From Balneolaceae bacterium (GTDB lineage: Bacteria; Bacteroidota; Rhodothermia; Balneolales; Balneolaceae), in the NCBI GenBank assembly GCA_017640665.1, contig JAEPQE010000001.1:947262-1011261 (forward strand): a stretch of 64,000 nucleotides of DNA. Direction: 5' to 3'. The position numbers and the translations under genes were made by a program. Below are positions 28,547-38,027 of this stretch, piece by piece. The notes beneath the pieces are model-generated. The model made no database searches. It saw nothing but the letters and a program-made list of their open reading frames with translations, and was not told the origin of the DNA. The stretch's first letter is position 1; every line of letters begins with the position of its first letter.

Positions 28547-30040
28547 TCACTCAATCCACCCTTTACTTTTATCGACAGCTTTATTCCATTTGTGAAGGAG
28601 TTCTTCTGCCTCTTCTTCCTTCATTTTGGGCTCAAAGCGTTTGTCTTCCTGCCACTGCTCCTTGGTTTCATTGGTGTCTTTCCAAAAACCTACCGCAAGC
28701 CCTGCTAAATATGCCGCGCCAAGGGCCGTGGTCTCCAAAATCTTTGGGCGAACTAATGGAATCTGCAAAATATCAGACTGAAATTGCATCAAGGTATCAT
28801 TAACAGTAGCGCCGCCATCAACCCGAAGTTCCTGAATGTCTATGCCGGAGTCCGCTTCCATAGCTGAAAGTACATCCTTCACCTGAAAGGCTATTCCCTC
28901 TAAAGCAGCCCGGGCAATATGTCCGGCCGTGGAGCCTCGTGTTAATCCAAATATAGACCCTCTGGCTCGTTGATCCCAGTGCGGAGCCCCCAATCCAGCA
29001 AAAGCAGGCACAAGATAGACTCCGCCGTTATTCTTTTCGGTAAGTGCTAGCTGCTCTATTTCAGATGAGGATTTAATAATCCCCAACCCATCCCGCAGCC
29101 ATTGAACGACGGCCCCGGCAATAAAGATGCTTCCTTCAAGAGCATATATGGTTTTCTCCTTATACCCATAGCCAATTGTAGTAAGGAGGTTGTTCTTTGA
29201 TTCAATGGCTTTTTCGCCTGTATTAAACATGATAAAGGACCCTGTACCGTAAGTATTTTTCAGCATTCCGGGTTGCAGACACATCTGACCAAACATAGCC
29301 GCTTGCTGATCTCCTGCTATCCCTGCAATCGGTACTTCATGAGCAAAAATTGTTGTTTTAGTATGCCCATATATTTCGCTGGAAGACTTCACTTCGGGGA
29401 GCATGCTTTCAGGAATTCCCATTAATTCCAGCAATTCTTCGTCCCACTTTCCATCGCGGATGTTGTAAAGCATGGTTCGGGATGCGTTAGTTACATCAGT
29501 AACATGAGTTTCTCCTTTGGTGAAATTCCAAACCAGCCAGGAATCGATAGTACCAAATGCGAGTTTTCCTTGTTCGGCTTTTTCTCTTGCACCATCTACA
29601 TTTTCTAACACCCACCGAATCTTAGTTCCTGAAAAATAACTGTCGATAATAAGACCGGTTTTCTCTTTGATTTTTGATGCCCACCCTTCTTCTCTTAATT
29701 GGTCACAGTAATCTGATGTTCTTCTATCCTGCCAAACGATAGCGTTATAAACAGGTTCTCCGGTCTCCCGGTCCCACACAACCGTGGTTTCTCTTTGATT
29801 GGTTATTCCAATAGCGGCAATATTTTTGCCGTCTGCCCCGCATGCTGAAATTGCTTCTGCAGCAACTCCTGCCTGCGTTTTCCAGATTTCATTAGCATCA
29901 TGTTCTACCCAGCCATCATTAGGAAAGTGTTGCTTAAACTCTTTTTGGGCAATCCCCTGGATCTCTCCGGTACGATCAAATACTATGGCTCTTGAGCTGG
30001 TGGTTCCCTGATCAATCGCTAAAATAAATCTTTTTTCCAT
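28547..30040 (-). CDS. glpK: Glycerol kinase
   Basis: A 497-residue FGGY kinase that phosphorylates glycerol. The N-terminal phosphate loop is [15 protein letters not shown], followed by [15 protein letters not shown]. The ATP site is in [13 protein letters not shown], and [18 protein letters not shown] is near the end. ATG at 30040 has AGGAGT six bases upstream; the longer frame to 30070 lacks support. It is the first gene of the operon. A short inverted repeat (AGTTTGGA 30073-30080, TCCAAACT 30141-30148) lies in the upstream gap. Confidence 0.95.
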   Translation of the reverse strand: MEKRFILAIDQGTTSSRAIVFDRTGEIQGIAQKEFKQHFPNDGWVEHDANEIWKTQAGVAAEAISACGADGKNIAAIGITNQRETTVVWDRETGEPVYNAIVWQDRRTSDYCDQLREEGWASKIKEKTGLIIDSYFSGTKIRWVLENVDGAREKAEQGKLAFGTIDSWLVWNFTKGETHVTDVTNASRTMLYNIRDGKWDEELLELMGIPESMLPEVKSSSEIYGHTKTTIFAHEVPIAGIAGDQQAAMFGQMCLQPGMLKNTYGTGSFIMFNTGEKAIESKNNLLTTIGYGYKEKTIYALEGSIFIAGAVVQWLRDGLGIIKSSSEIEQLALTEKNNGGVYLVPAFAGLGAPHWDQRARGSIFGLTRGSTAGHIARAALEGIAFQVKDVLSAMEADSGIDIQELRVDGGATVNDTLMQFQSDILQIPLVRPKILETTALGAAYLAGLAVGFWKDTNETKEQWQEDKRFEPKMKEEEAEELLHKWNKAVDKSKGWIE

Positions 30041-30164
30041 ATTGACTCCTTTTTGAAGAATATGTCTCAAAAAGTTTGGAATCGGAAATCAACATTTTGT
30101 AAACGTAGATTTTTAAATGCTCATGGTTTACTTTGGCAACTCCAAACTAATAGGTCTTCAATAA

Positions 30165-32063
30165 ATGAATAAACTTCCCCTGGTTCTTTTCTTTATCGCT
30201 TTCTCATTCACGTCAACAGCACAAGAGCTTTCCATGCCTAAAATTTTCAGCAATCACATGGTGCTTCAACATGATGAGAGTGTCCGGTTTTGGGGCGAAA
30301 CCAGGCCTAATGCAGTAGTCACCCTTTTGTTGGGTGAAGTTTCTGTGACAACTGGGGCAGACGACCTGGGATTTTGGGAACTCTATTTGCCCAAACAAGA
30401 GGCTGGAGGTCCACACACCATCACGATTGATTCCCGTGAAACCCTCACTTTTGAAGATGTCTACTTTGGGGACGTCTGGATTGCGGGTGGCCAATCAAAT
30501 ATGGAATGGCAGATTGGTGCGAATATAGACAATATGGAAGCAGAACTTAATGATACTGATTACCCTCAAATCCGCTTTATCAAAGTCGCACATGACATTT
30601 CTGTTAGCCCGCTTACTGACTTTACCCATGATACAGAATGGAAAATTGCGAATAAAGAAAATGCCCGCAACTTTTCGGCTGTAGCCTGGTTTTATGCAAA
30701 ACACAATCACAAGGAAAAAAATGTCCCCGTTGGCATTATCGATAACAACTGGGGGGGTACCCCTGTAGAATCATGGATCCCTGCTGAGCGTTTGCTTGAG
30801 TTGGAAACTACACGAGAGACCGCCGAAGAAATGTTGAATAGTGACAAAAACTGGGACCAAATATTTGAAGAGAATGACCGTGCGAACGACGAAAAATATA
30901 CCCGGGTAACTGATACAACTAACTTCCTGTCTTACGGTGTTCACTTACCTTCTTATGATGATGCAGGATGGGAAATTGTGACTTTACCAAATTCAGAACC
31001 TCTTTATGACTTCGTGTGGCTGCGAAAAAGTTTTAATATTTCTAACCCTGATAACGCTACTCTTTCATTTGGTAACCCGGGTAAGTTCACTATCGCTTTT
31101 ATAAATGGTCAAAAGGTGTATCAAAAGGCATGGTCAGAGGACTCAAGATTAATAGAAATTGATGCTTCGGTTTTAAGAGAGGGTGAAAATCAGATCGCAA
31201 TTCGAACCGTAGAAGATTGGGACAATCGAAGTTTTATTGGAAAAGAAAACGAGTTCTGGATCAGGGTTGGAGACGAGCAAATTTCCCTTGAAGGAGACTG
31301 GAGATTTTCGAATAGAATTGAGCCTCCAATGCCGGAGGTAATTCGTTACGAACATTGGCCCGGAACGCTATTTAATTCTATGATTAATCCCGTTGCAGGT
31401 TATACCATTAAAGGGGCTATTTGGTATCAGGGGGAAAGTAATGTTGGAAGATATATGCATTATCATGAGCTGTTTACAGTTATGATAGAAGAATGGAGGA
31501 GTGCCTGGAATCAAGGGCCGTTTCCTTTCTTATTTGTTCAGCTAGCTAATTTTCTTCAACACCAGGAGAGCCCACAAGATTCTTACTGGGCCGGTCTCAG
31601 AGAAGCTCAAGCCAATACTTTAAAGCTCCGAAATACCGGAATGGCTACCATTATAGATATTGGAGATGCTGAAGACATTCACCCAAGAAATAAACAAGAC
31701 GTTGGTTATCGATTATGGCAGTCGGCGCGTCATGTAGCCTACCATGAGGATAACGTTCATTCGGGACCAACGTATCGTGGTCATATTGTTGATGGAAACC
31801 GGATGATTGTTACTTTTAATCATGTTGGCTCAGGATTAGTAAATAAGAAAAGTGAAGGCGGGTTGCCCGGTTTTGCAATTGCCGGGTCTGATAGTGTCTT
31901 TCATTGGGCAGAAGCCACCGTTGATGGTGATATGATTTTCCTTGAATCAGATAGCGTTGCTAACCCTGTCGTAATACGCTACGCCTGGGCCGATAATCCG
32001 GAAACGGCACTCTATAATTTGGACGGGTTGCCAGCTGTTCCGTTTAGAACGGACGATTGGTAG
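30165..32063 (+). CDS. Secreted sialate O-acetylesterase
   Basis: A 632-residue SGNH-type esterase that removes O-acetyl groups from sialic acids or related sugars. The signal peptide is the first 19 residues (ending TSTAQ). The opening MPKIFSNHMVLQHD is typical of the family. The nucleophile is Ser111 in AGGQSNMEW. IWYQGESNVGRY and DIGDAEDIHPRNKQDVG supply the remaining catalytic region. A beta-sandwich insert lies at about 255-390. There are no other sialic-acid genes nearby, so the natural substrate may be another acetylated polymer. It overlaps the converging patatin gene by 20 bases. Confidence 0.88.
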   Translation: MNKLPLVLFFIAFSFTSTAQELSMPKIFSNHMVLQHDESVRFWGETRPNAVVTLLLGEVSVTTGADDLGFWELYLPKQEAGGPHTITIDSRETLTFEDVYFGDVWIAGGQSNMEWQIGANIDNMEAELNDTDYPQIRFIKVAHDISVSPLTDFTHDTEWKIANKENARNFSAVAWFYAKHNHKEKNVPVGIIDNNWGGTPVESWIPAERLLELETTRETAEEMLNSDKNWDQIFEENDRANDEKYTRVTDTTNFLSYGVHLPSYDDAGWEIVTLPNSEPLYDFVWLRKSFNISNPDNATLSFGNPGKFTIAFINGQKVYQKAWSEDSRLIEIDASVLREGENQIAIRTVEDWDNRSFIGKENEFWIRVGDEQISLEGDWRFSNRIEPPMPEVIRYEHWPGTLFNSMINPVAGYTIKGAIWYQGESNVGRYMHYHELFTVMIEEWRSAWNQGPFPFLFVQLANFLQHQESPQDSYWAGLREAQANTLKLRNTGMATIIDIGDAEDIHPRNKQDVGYRLWQSARHVAYHEDNVHSGPTYRGHIVDGNRMIVTFNHVGSGLVNKKSEGGLPGFAIAGSDSVFHWAEATVDGDMIFLESDSVANPVVIRYAWADNPETALYNLDGLPAVPFRTDDW

Positions 32064-32964
32064 GAGACACATCCAAATGTTGCATTGCCTTCCTACATCG
32101 TTCCAGTCCTAGCATATAAATTTTTCTAGATTCATAAAATTCAAAGGTTCCTGCTGCATTTCGGGGAATTGAAATTAATACATCTGGTTTAGAGGTCTCT
32201 AGGATTAATTCGGTAAGCCGATCCTGAGTAAAGCTAAATGTTGCCTCCATCAACCCTAAAAGCGAAAAATCTTCTTTCTCTATTTCTGACTCTTTTTCGT
32301 ATTTCTTTGCATACTCTTTAAGCCCATCCGGTAGCATCTTCTCAATCCATTTCTGAATTTCATGTTTCCGAGCTAACTCTTTCGTATTTCTTTTGATAGT
32401 TTTGAATGACTCTTCAGCAGGAGCGTTTAGGTTTACTGCTACAACTATTGCGCCTGCCTCTTTTTTTACAAGATTAACCGGCATCGGATTCAGAACGCCT
32501 CCATCAACCAGTAACTTATTTCCTTCAATTACAGGAAGAAATACTCCGGGAATTGAAACTGATGCTCTAAGCGCTTTGAATAAATCACCCTTTCTGAAGT
32601 GCACTTCTTTATTGTTTTTCATATCTGTAGCTACTGCAGTAAAGGGGATTTCAAAGTCCTCGATTTTTAAGTCTCCGGTTATTTCTTTTAATCGGTTAAA
32701 AATTTTTTCTCCTTTTATAAATCCCTGTTTGGTAAAGGTAAAATCCATTAAATCAAATACATCTGATTTTGATAAGCCGAATAGCCATTCTTTGTATTCT
32801 TTCAAATGCCCTGAGGCATAGAAGCCTCCGATTACAGCCCCCATCGAGCAGCCGATTATTTCGATTATCTCAAAGCCTTCTTTCTCCAGTTCTTCAATAA
32901 CAGCGATATGAGCCAGACCTCTTGCTCCGCCACTTCCTAATACTAAATGAACTTTCTTTTTCAT
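32044..32964 (-). CDS. Patatin-like phospholipase (RssA-like)
   Basis: A 306-residue lipid acyl hydrolase. The oxyanion loop is GSGGARGLAHIAVIEEL, the nucleophile Ser40 is in GCSMGAVIGG, and the catalytic Asp154 is in LLVDGGVLNPMPVN. These form the Ser-Asp dyad of the patatin family. No signal peptide or membrane anchor is visible, so it is cytoplasmic. The C-terminal half is charged and helical. The substrate is not known. Confidence 0.88.
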   Translation of the reverse strand: MKKKVHLVLGSGGARGLAHIAVIEELEKEGFEIIEIIGCSMGAVIGGFYASGHLKEYKEWLFGLSKSDVFDLMDFTFTKQGFIKGEKIFNRLKEITGDLKIEDFEIPFTAVATDMKNNKEVHFRKGDLFKALRASVSIPGVFLPVIEGNKLLVDGGVLNPMPVNLVKKEAGAIVVAVNLNAPAEESFKTIKRNTKELARKHEIQKWIEKMLPDGLKEYAKKYEKESEIEKEDFSLLGLMEATFSFTQDRLTELILETSKPDVLISIPRNAAGTFEFYESRKIYMLGLERCRKAMQHLDVSPTNRPF

Positions 32965-33004
32965 GAAATTAATACAATCCTCATTTACGATAATTCTTTT
33001 CCAA

Positions 33005-33115
33005 TGTCATCCTGAGGATACTTCCGAAGGATCTTAGAGGGTAAAAGTCTAACCTCATAAATGGAACATCTAAATTTAAACCCGCCTAAATCCTTCGCTT
33101 TCGCTCAGGATAACT
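33005..33115. repeat. Dispersed intergenic repeat, copy 1
   Basis: Bases 33006-33034 are identical over 29 bases to 34642-34670. The right end (about 33089-33114) holds a roughly inverted copy with CTCAGGATAAC, so the element can fold back on itself. It fills the gap between the patatin and YiiX-like genes. Confidence 0.75.
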
Positions 33116-33124
33116 GTTCGATAT

Positions 33125-34594
33125 TTATTCACAACTCGCTCGCTCTCTGGCTAGTTTTACCAGTTCCCAGTAAGGAGGTGTGTATCCATACTGAGTTTCA
33201 AATTCCTCTGCACTTTTTCGGGTTTCTCTTTTCAGATTTTCATGACGACTTATAAAAGCATCACTCTTTAACGCCTGAGTTGCACTCATTCCTTCCGGAA
33301 CAGGTCCTATTCCTCCAAACCAATTCTTGATTACACTATATCCTTTTATCACTCTCACTACTGGTAGTAAAAAATGATTGTATTCTATTTCTTCTCCTTT
33401 TTCTGCGGATTCGAGCATAACATCAATTACTGCATTGTATAAGTGATCGTCAAACAAGGCTTCTGAGTTTCGCCACTCGGCGACTACCGAAAGTTGTGGG
33501 TCATATTCCAGATCAGATGGCATCTGAGTTACAAAATTCTCCACTCCGAAGGTGTTTAATAAAGTAACCACCCCATAAGAAGAAATTGTGGACTCTGACT
33601 GCCAAAGCTGAATTCCATTATTCTTATAGGTTGAGGATCCGACTTCCGAACAAAACATGGCTTCATGATCAAAGAAGTTCATTTTGAAATCATAGGGAAT
33701 ATGTCGGCTTTGAGCTTCTTCAAACATTTCCTTTGCGGCGATATGTGGCAACATTGGATTCTCCTGAATTTGAGGGAGATCAAAACGCGGGCGTAATACC
33801 ATAAACCGGAGCTTACGATCAAGGATATACTCTTCAAGATTGGCAATATCTACTCCCCGCTCGATGTGTGCTTCAATGATGTAGGGAATATTGGTTCCTT
33901 CTTCAACATAAATCAAAGCCACATGAGAGAAGTTTCCTGGAAAGTCATTTCCTCTGGATATTAAAGCTGAAACTTCTGCACCTCCTCGTGAAACGAGTAA
34001 GTCGCCGCTATGGACTTTTATTCCCAGAATATTTGTGGCTGGTGTCACTGATTCTTCCTCTTTCACATACAATACAGGATCTATTTCATATTCTGATTGA
34101 AGTAAAACTTCCTCTACAGCGGCTCGCATTCCGTACAAGGTTTTGTACAATACAATCCTTGTTTCTGGTTGATTGATATCCCAGTTAATCGACTCTTCTT
34201 TGATAATCCTTCTTGCCCTATTATAGATATCAAGCAAATATCTTTTTTCTTCTTGATCCGGCAATGCAGCTATCAATGGAGCAAGTTCAAAAAAACCATT
34301 TAACAAATGCTCTAGCCTTGGATCATTCGGTGAAAATTCGATGCTTTCCAATTCACTAAGAACTTTCTCTAGTTTTACCTTTTGTTCTCCGGCATTTAAA
34401 TCAATGGAAAATTGATCTTCATTTATTGCTTCGTAAAACTGGTTTTCCAGCTCATCCCAACGATCGTCCTGATTCCAGATGAAAGGAGAAGCATTTCCTT
34501 CACTTTCTATATTAATGGAAGAAGTATCCGGGATGAGAAGTAATCCATAGAGAAGTACAATTCCAAGAGAAGTATAAAGCAGGATTTTTTTCAT
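33125..34594 (-). CDS. YiiX-like permuted papain amidase
   Basis: A 489-residue envelope protein with an N-terminal hydrophobic segment (residues 4-22) that is either a signal or an anchor. After a helical domain the permuted NlpC/P60-like domain of the YaeF/YiiX (C92) group begins near residue 193 with VHSGDLLVSRGG. His224 (GNFSHVALI) and Cys315 (AMFCSEVG) are the expected catalytic pair. Such enzymes are thought to cleave amide bonds in lipids or peptides. A further 150 residues follow. Both flanks carry the same dispersed repeat. The substrate is unknown. Confidence 0.8.
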   Translation of the reverse strand: MKKILLYTSLGIVLLYGLLLIPDTSSINIESEGNASPFIWNQDDRWDELENQFYEAINEDQFSIDLNAGEQKVKLEKVLSELESIEFSPNDPRLEHLLNGFFELAPLIAALPDQEEKRYLLDIYNRARRIIKEESINWDINQPETRIVLYKTLYGMRAAVEEVLLQSEYEIDPVLYVKEEESVTPATNILGIKVHSGDLLVSRGGAEVSALISRGNDFPGNFSHVALIYVEEGTNIPYIIEAHIERGVDIANLEEYILDRKLRFMVLRPRFDLPQIQENPMLPHIAAKEMFEEAQSRHIPYDFKMNFFDHEAMFCSEVGSSTYKNNGIQLWQSESTISSYGVVTLLNTFGVENFVTQMPSDLEYDPQLSVVAEWRNSEALFDDHLYNAVIDVMLESAEKGEEIEYNHFLLPVVRVIKGYSVIKNWFGGIGPVPEGMSATQALKSDAFISRHENLKRETRKSAEEFETQYGYTPPYWELVKLARERASCE

Positions 34595-34640
34595 AGAATG
34601 AAGGTAAAGAACTATTGCATCGTTTTAAATATCTAAGAAT

Positions 34641-34720
34641 AGTCATCCTGAGGATACTTCCGAAGGATCTGTACAATTAAAGTTTTAGTAAAAAATTTTG
34701 TAAGGATTCTCAGGATGACT
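34641..34720. repeat. Dispersed intergenic repeat, copy 2
   Basis: Contains the 29-base match to copy 1 (34642-34670). Terminal arms AGTCATCCTGAG (34641-34652) and CTCAGGATGACT (34709-34720) are perfect 12-base inverted repeats, so the whole 80 bases form one hairpin-bounded unit. Its right arm overlaps the stop codon of the next gene (TGA, complement of 34710-34712). Confidence 0.8.
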
Positions 34721-35609
34721 GATCAAGTACTTTCATAATCCCATCCTTCACCCCAACCAAACTTTCTACTTCTTTGAAACCTTCTATTCCTTCTCCTATA
34801 ACAAATAGTGGTACTTCATTTCTGGTATGAGTTTTAGTTGAAAGATCTTCCAGATTGCCGTGGTCACTGGTTATTACCAAGGTATCTTCACTTCGTTTTT
34901 CTTTAATGATATGAAGCAGAAATTCATCCAGGGTATTTAGTACTAACTGTGCTCCTTCTATAGTTTGGTTATGACCTGCTTTATCGGTGAGGTAATATTC
35001 GTACATCACCAAATCGTAGTCAGGTACTACATTCAATAACCTCCTGGCAGCTTCTGTGGCATCAATTTTAGGAATATCTATTCCTAAACGTTCCCGCCAG
35101 GCATTTTGTACAATCTCAGCTGTGAGTGCCTTTTCTTCCAGAACTTCTTCAGTGGAATTCAATTTCATATCCGCACTTTTTGTCATTAGCGTAGTACAGC
35201 TCCATCGGTTTCTTCGATTGGCATGTTCAAAGAAAATGGGGGGGTAAGCATTCACAAAGTAAGAATTCTTCCCGGCTTCAGTAGCTGCGTGAAAAATACT
35301 TTGTTCTTTGAGTAAATATTTAATTCCGGAATGTGGGTATGGACCAAAATGTTTACCAATCACTTTGGAAGCATTTTCTCCGGAGAATAGCGTTGTCTGA
35401 CCAGTACCACTTTGGGGTAATCCTTCTACATCAAGATTCGCATCAATAGCTTTAAACAGATGCTGCCCAGAGATAATAGGCTTTGCATTCTTGCTGAAAT
35501 TACCATCAGAAAGAATCTGAAAGCTCTTGTAGCTATCCACAAAAAATGGGTTTTGATCCGTTGTTTCCCCTAATCCAACCCCATCAATAAAAATGAAAAT
35601 AACCGCCAA
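34710..35609 (-). CDS. Alkaline phosphatase-superfamily metalloenzyme
   Basis: A 299-residue protein of the phosphoglycerate mutase/alkaline phosphatase superfamily. The first metal site is IFIFIDGVGLGE near the start, with a nucleophilic Ser/Thr likely in LPQSGTGQTTLFSGENA. Asp and His ligands lie in TLVITSDHGNLEDL and THTRNEVPLFV. The start is TTG at 35609, almost adjacent to the dtd stop; no ATG fits. The end lies inside a dispersed repeat. It could be a phosphopentomutase- or cofactor-independent mutase-like enzyme; I cannot say which substrate. Confidence 0.8.
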   Translation of the reverse strand: MAVIFIFIDGVGLGETTDQNPFFVDSYKSFQILSDGNFSKNAKPIISGQHLFKAIDANLDVEGLPQSGTGQTTLFSGENASKVIGKHFGPYPHSGIKYLLKEQSIFHAATEAGKNSYFVNAYPPIFFEHANRRNRWSCTTLMTKSADMKLNSTEEVLEEKALTAEIVQNAWRERLGIDIPKIDATEAARRLLNVVPDYDLVMYEYYLTDKAGHNQTIEGAQLVLNTLDEFLLHIIKEKRSEDTLVITSDHGNLEDLSTKTHTRNEVPLFVIGEGIEGFKEVESLVGVKDGIMKVLDQSS

Positions 35610-35610
35610 A

Positions 35611-36051
35611 CTACTTCTCCAATATCAGTGTTACAGGGCCATCATTGATTAATTTCACATCCATCATTGCACCAAACTTCCCGGTTTGAATATTTAAGTC
35701 TGAGTGGTCTTTAAAATATTGAATCATCTCTTCATACATCGGTTCTGCTTTCTCCGGACGGGCTGCTTCTATATAACTGGGACGTGTTCCTTTTTTTGTA
35801 TCTCCATATAAAGTGAATTGTGAAACCACCAGTAGTTCACCTTTTACATCTGTCACAGACAGATTCATTTTTTTATCCTCATCTTCAAAAACACGAAGCT
35901 TTAAAATCTTCTCGCACATCCATTTCATTTGCTGTTCAGTATCATCCTGATGAATTCCTACCAATAATAGAAGTCCCTTTTCTATAACTCCGGTTATTTC
36001 ATTTCCAACCATTACTGAGGCTGAACTCACGCGCTGAACAACAACTTTCAT
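35611..36051 (-). CDS. dtd: D-aminoacyl-tRNA deacylase
   Basis: A 146-residue editing enzyme that removes D-amino acids (and Gly) from mischarged tRNAs. The two active-site motifs are present: LLVVSQFTLYGD (the SQFTL element) and the C-terminal NDGPVTLIL, which holds the Gly-cisPro dipeptide that rejects L-amino acids. The length is standard. It flanks the proposed origin on the minus side and is followed closely by the phosphatase-superfamily gene. Confidence 0.94.
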   Translation of the reverse strand: MKVVVQRVSSASVMVGNEITGVIEKGLLLLVGIHQDDTEQQMKWMCEKILKLRVFEDEDKKMNLSVTDVKGELLVVSQFTLYGDTKKGTRPSYIEAARPEKAEPMYEEMIQYFKDHSDLNIQTGKFGAMMDVKLINDGPVTLILEK

Positions 36052-36475
36052 AAACTGTTTATATGTGGATTACTATGTGGATATCAACTCCATAACTTTT
36101 TGATAACTGAAATCCTTCCGATTTATACACAAGTTTCCACATTCTTTGAAGCTAATCAACATACAAAAAGAATAACTTTCTATGTTAACTTGAGGTACCA
36201 TCATTTTATGTGTAATCAAGGTGTGGTTGTGGAGAAGTTTTTAAAACTTTCTTTAAGTTATTATTAATAAGTATTCACTTGTTCACATTTCTTTCCACAA
36301 AGGATTGTCAAGCTTTGTTGAGAAAAAAGAAAAGTTTGTTTTCAACATTTCCACACTACCTATAACTATATACTAAATTTATAAATCTAATTTTATTTGT
36401 CTTTTAAGCTGTGGAAAAGATTTGGAAAATGAATCCATAAAACTTTTTTAAAGATGGTATATTTATTTTAGCTAA
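36052..36475. other. Candidate chromosomal replication origin (oriC)
   Basis: A 424-base AT-rich gap between divergent dtd and the bstA-like gene. It carries nine sites within one mismatch of the DnaA box TTWTNCACA, at 36064, 36076, 36123, 36133, 36228, 36279, 36291, 36347 and 36410, on both strands. Two are exact: TTATACACA (36123-36131) and TTTTCCACA (complement of 36410-36418). Very AT-rich stretches (about 36241-36275 and 36356-36400) could be the unwinding element. No coding frame of note lies within. dnaA itself is not in the window, which is not unusual in this group. Confidence 0.6.
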
Positions 36476-37006
36476 ATGGAGATTGAAATGAATGAAAGAT
36501 ACCCGATCGGAGAATTTGATTTTAAAGCAAAACGAAGCATCAAGGATGTAGAAGAATGGATTGAAGATATTCGCACTCTTCCAACAAAAGTTAAAGGAGA
36601 GCTGTACGGACAGTCGGATGAAATTCTGGATACCCCTTATCGCGAAGGAGGCTGGACGGTAAGACAAGTGGTTCATCATTTATGTGACAGTCACATGAAT
36701 GCTTTAACCAGAGTAAAATTGACATTAACCGAAGATAATCCCACTATTAAACCTTATGATGAAAAGGCATGGACTACGCTTGGGGATTATGAAGAAGTTT
36801 CTATCAAAAATGCGTTGAGAATGCTTACCGCTATCCATGCAAAATGGGCTGCTGTACTAGATAACATGAAGAAAAAGCAGTTTAAACGAACGTTTCATCA
36901 TCCTGAGTCAGGCATCGATTACGATCTTATTTTAGCGACGGCACATTATGCCTGGCACTGCAATCATCATTTAGCGCACATCCAACTGGTAACCTCAAAA
37001 AAGTAA
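36476..37006 (+). CDS. bstA: YfiT/DinB-type bacillithiol S-transferase-like protein
   Basis: A 176-residue protein of the DinB/YfiT four-helix metal-binding family. Likely metal-binding histidines are in VRQVVHHLCDSHMN (about 62-75) and in HCNHHLAHIQ near the end. B. subtilis BstA joins bacillithiol to electrophiles, and this protein has the same layout, but the thiol is not proven here. The ATG is at 36476, and it is followed six bases later by purM. It lies at the plus side of the proposed origin. Confidence 0.75.
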   Translation: MEIEMNERYPIGEFDFKAKRSIKDVEEWIEDIRTLPTKVKGELYGQSDEILDTPYREGGWTVRQVVHHLCDSHMNALTRVKLTLTEDNPTIKPYDEKAWTTLGDYEEVSIKNALRMLTAIHAKWAAVLDNMKKKQFKRTFHHPESGIDYDLILATAHYAWHCNHHLAHIQLVTSKK

Positions 37007-37011
37007 GCCTG

Positions 37012-38022
37012 ATGTCGAAGAAGCAATTTACATACAAAGATTCCGGAGTTGATATTAAGGCCGGAGAAGACCTTGTTAACTCAATAAAAGGCATTGTAAA
37101 AGAAACTCATTCTGATGCAGTTCTTTCCAATATTGGTGGTTTTGGTGGATTCTTCAGCCCTAATTTGGAAGGGTTTAAAAAGCCAACATTTGTGAGTTCG
37201 GTAGATGGAGTAGGAACCAAGTTGATAGTAGCATTCAAAGCAGGAAAATATGATACCGTTGGTCAGGATTTAGTAAACCATTGTGTGAACGATATCGCGG
37301 TATGTGGGGCCACTCCCCTCTTCTTTCTGGATTATTTTTCCACTGGAAAACTGGAGCAACATGTAGGATTTGAAGTGATAAAAGGATTTGCGACCGCCTG
37401 TAAAGAAAACGGCGTTGCTTTAATTGGAGGCGAAACTGCAGAAATGCCCGACATCTACGGACCGGGAGAATTTGACTTGGCCGGAACTATTGTCGGGATT
37501 GTAGATGAGGACAAAGTGATTAACGGAGCAGGAATTAAAGAAGGGGATGTTTTGCTTGGATTTAAAAGCTCCGGTTTACACACTAACGGCTATTCTTTAG
37601 CGAGGAAAGTACTGTTCAGTGAATACGATGTGAATGATTATGTGGAAGAACTTGGATGTACGGTAGCAGAAGAATTACTGCAAGTACACAAATCCTACTT
37701 ACCACTAATTACTACCTTGAAAGATATAGAAGGAGTACATGGACTTTCCCACATCACCGGCGGCGGAATGGTGGGAAATACCAAACGAATTCTACCAGAA
37801 GGCTTAGCTTTAGATATAAATTGGAATGGATGGGAACGTCCGGCGGTGTACAAACTCATCAAAGAAATAGGAAATGTACCGGAAGAAGATATGCAGGCAA
37901 CCTTTAATCTTGGAATTGGATTGGTAGCAGTGGTTTCTCCTTTAGTGATTGAACAAGTAAAAGCAAAGGGTGAAGAATTAGGAGAAGAAGTTTTTGAGGT
38001 GGGTACTGTAATTCAAAATTAA
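37012..38022 (+). CDS. purM: Phosphoribosylformylglycinamidine cyclo-ligase
   Basis: A 336-residue AIR synthetase that closes the imidazole ring in purine synthesis. Diagnostic stretches are NDIAVCGATPLFFLDYFSTG, GGETAEMPDIYGPGEFDLAG and SHITGGGMVGNTKRILP. It lacks any fused partner domain, and no other pur genes are next to it. It is probably co-transcribed with the bstA-like gene six bases upstream. Confidence 0.95.
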   Translation: MSKKQFTYKDSGVDIKAGEDLVNSIKGIVKETHSDAVLSNIGGFGGFFSPNLEGFKKPTFVSSVDGVGTKLIVAFKAGKYDTVGQDLVNHCVNDIAVCGATPLFFLDYFSTGKLEQHVGFEVIKGFATACKENGVALIGGETAEMPDIYGPGEFDLAGTIVGIVDEDKVINGAGIKEGDVLLGFKSSGLHTNGYSLARKVLFSEYDVNDYVEELGCTVAEELLQVHKSYLPLITTLKDIEGVHGLSHITGGGMVGNTKRILPEGLALDINWNGWERPAVYKLIKEIGNVPEEDMQATFNLGIGLVAVVSPLVIEQVKAKGEELGEEVFEVGTVIQN

Positions 38023-38027
38023 AGATT

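Noticed and set aside
30073-30148. Eight-base inverted repeat upstream of glpK as a glycerol repressor site
   Set aside because: The arms are 60 bases apart and there is no repressor gene in the operon; it is mentioned only in the glpK entry.
32393-32821. 142-codon plus-strand frame in the patatin gene
   Set aside because: Lies wholly opposite a well-supported gene and has no recognisable motif.
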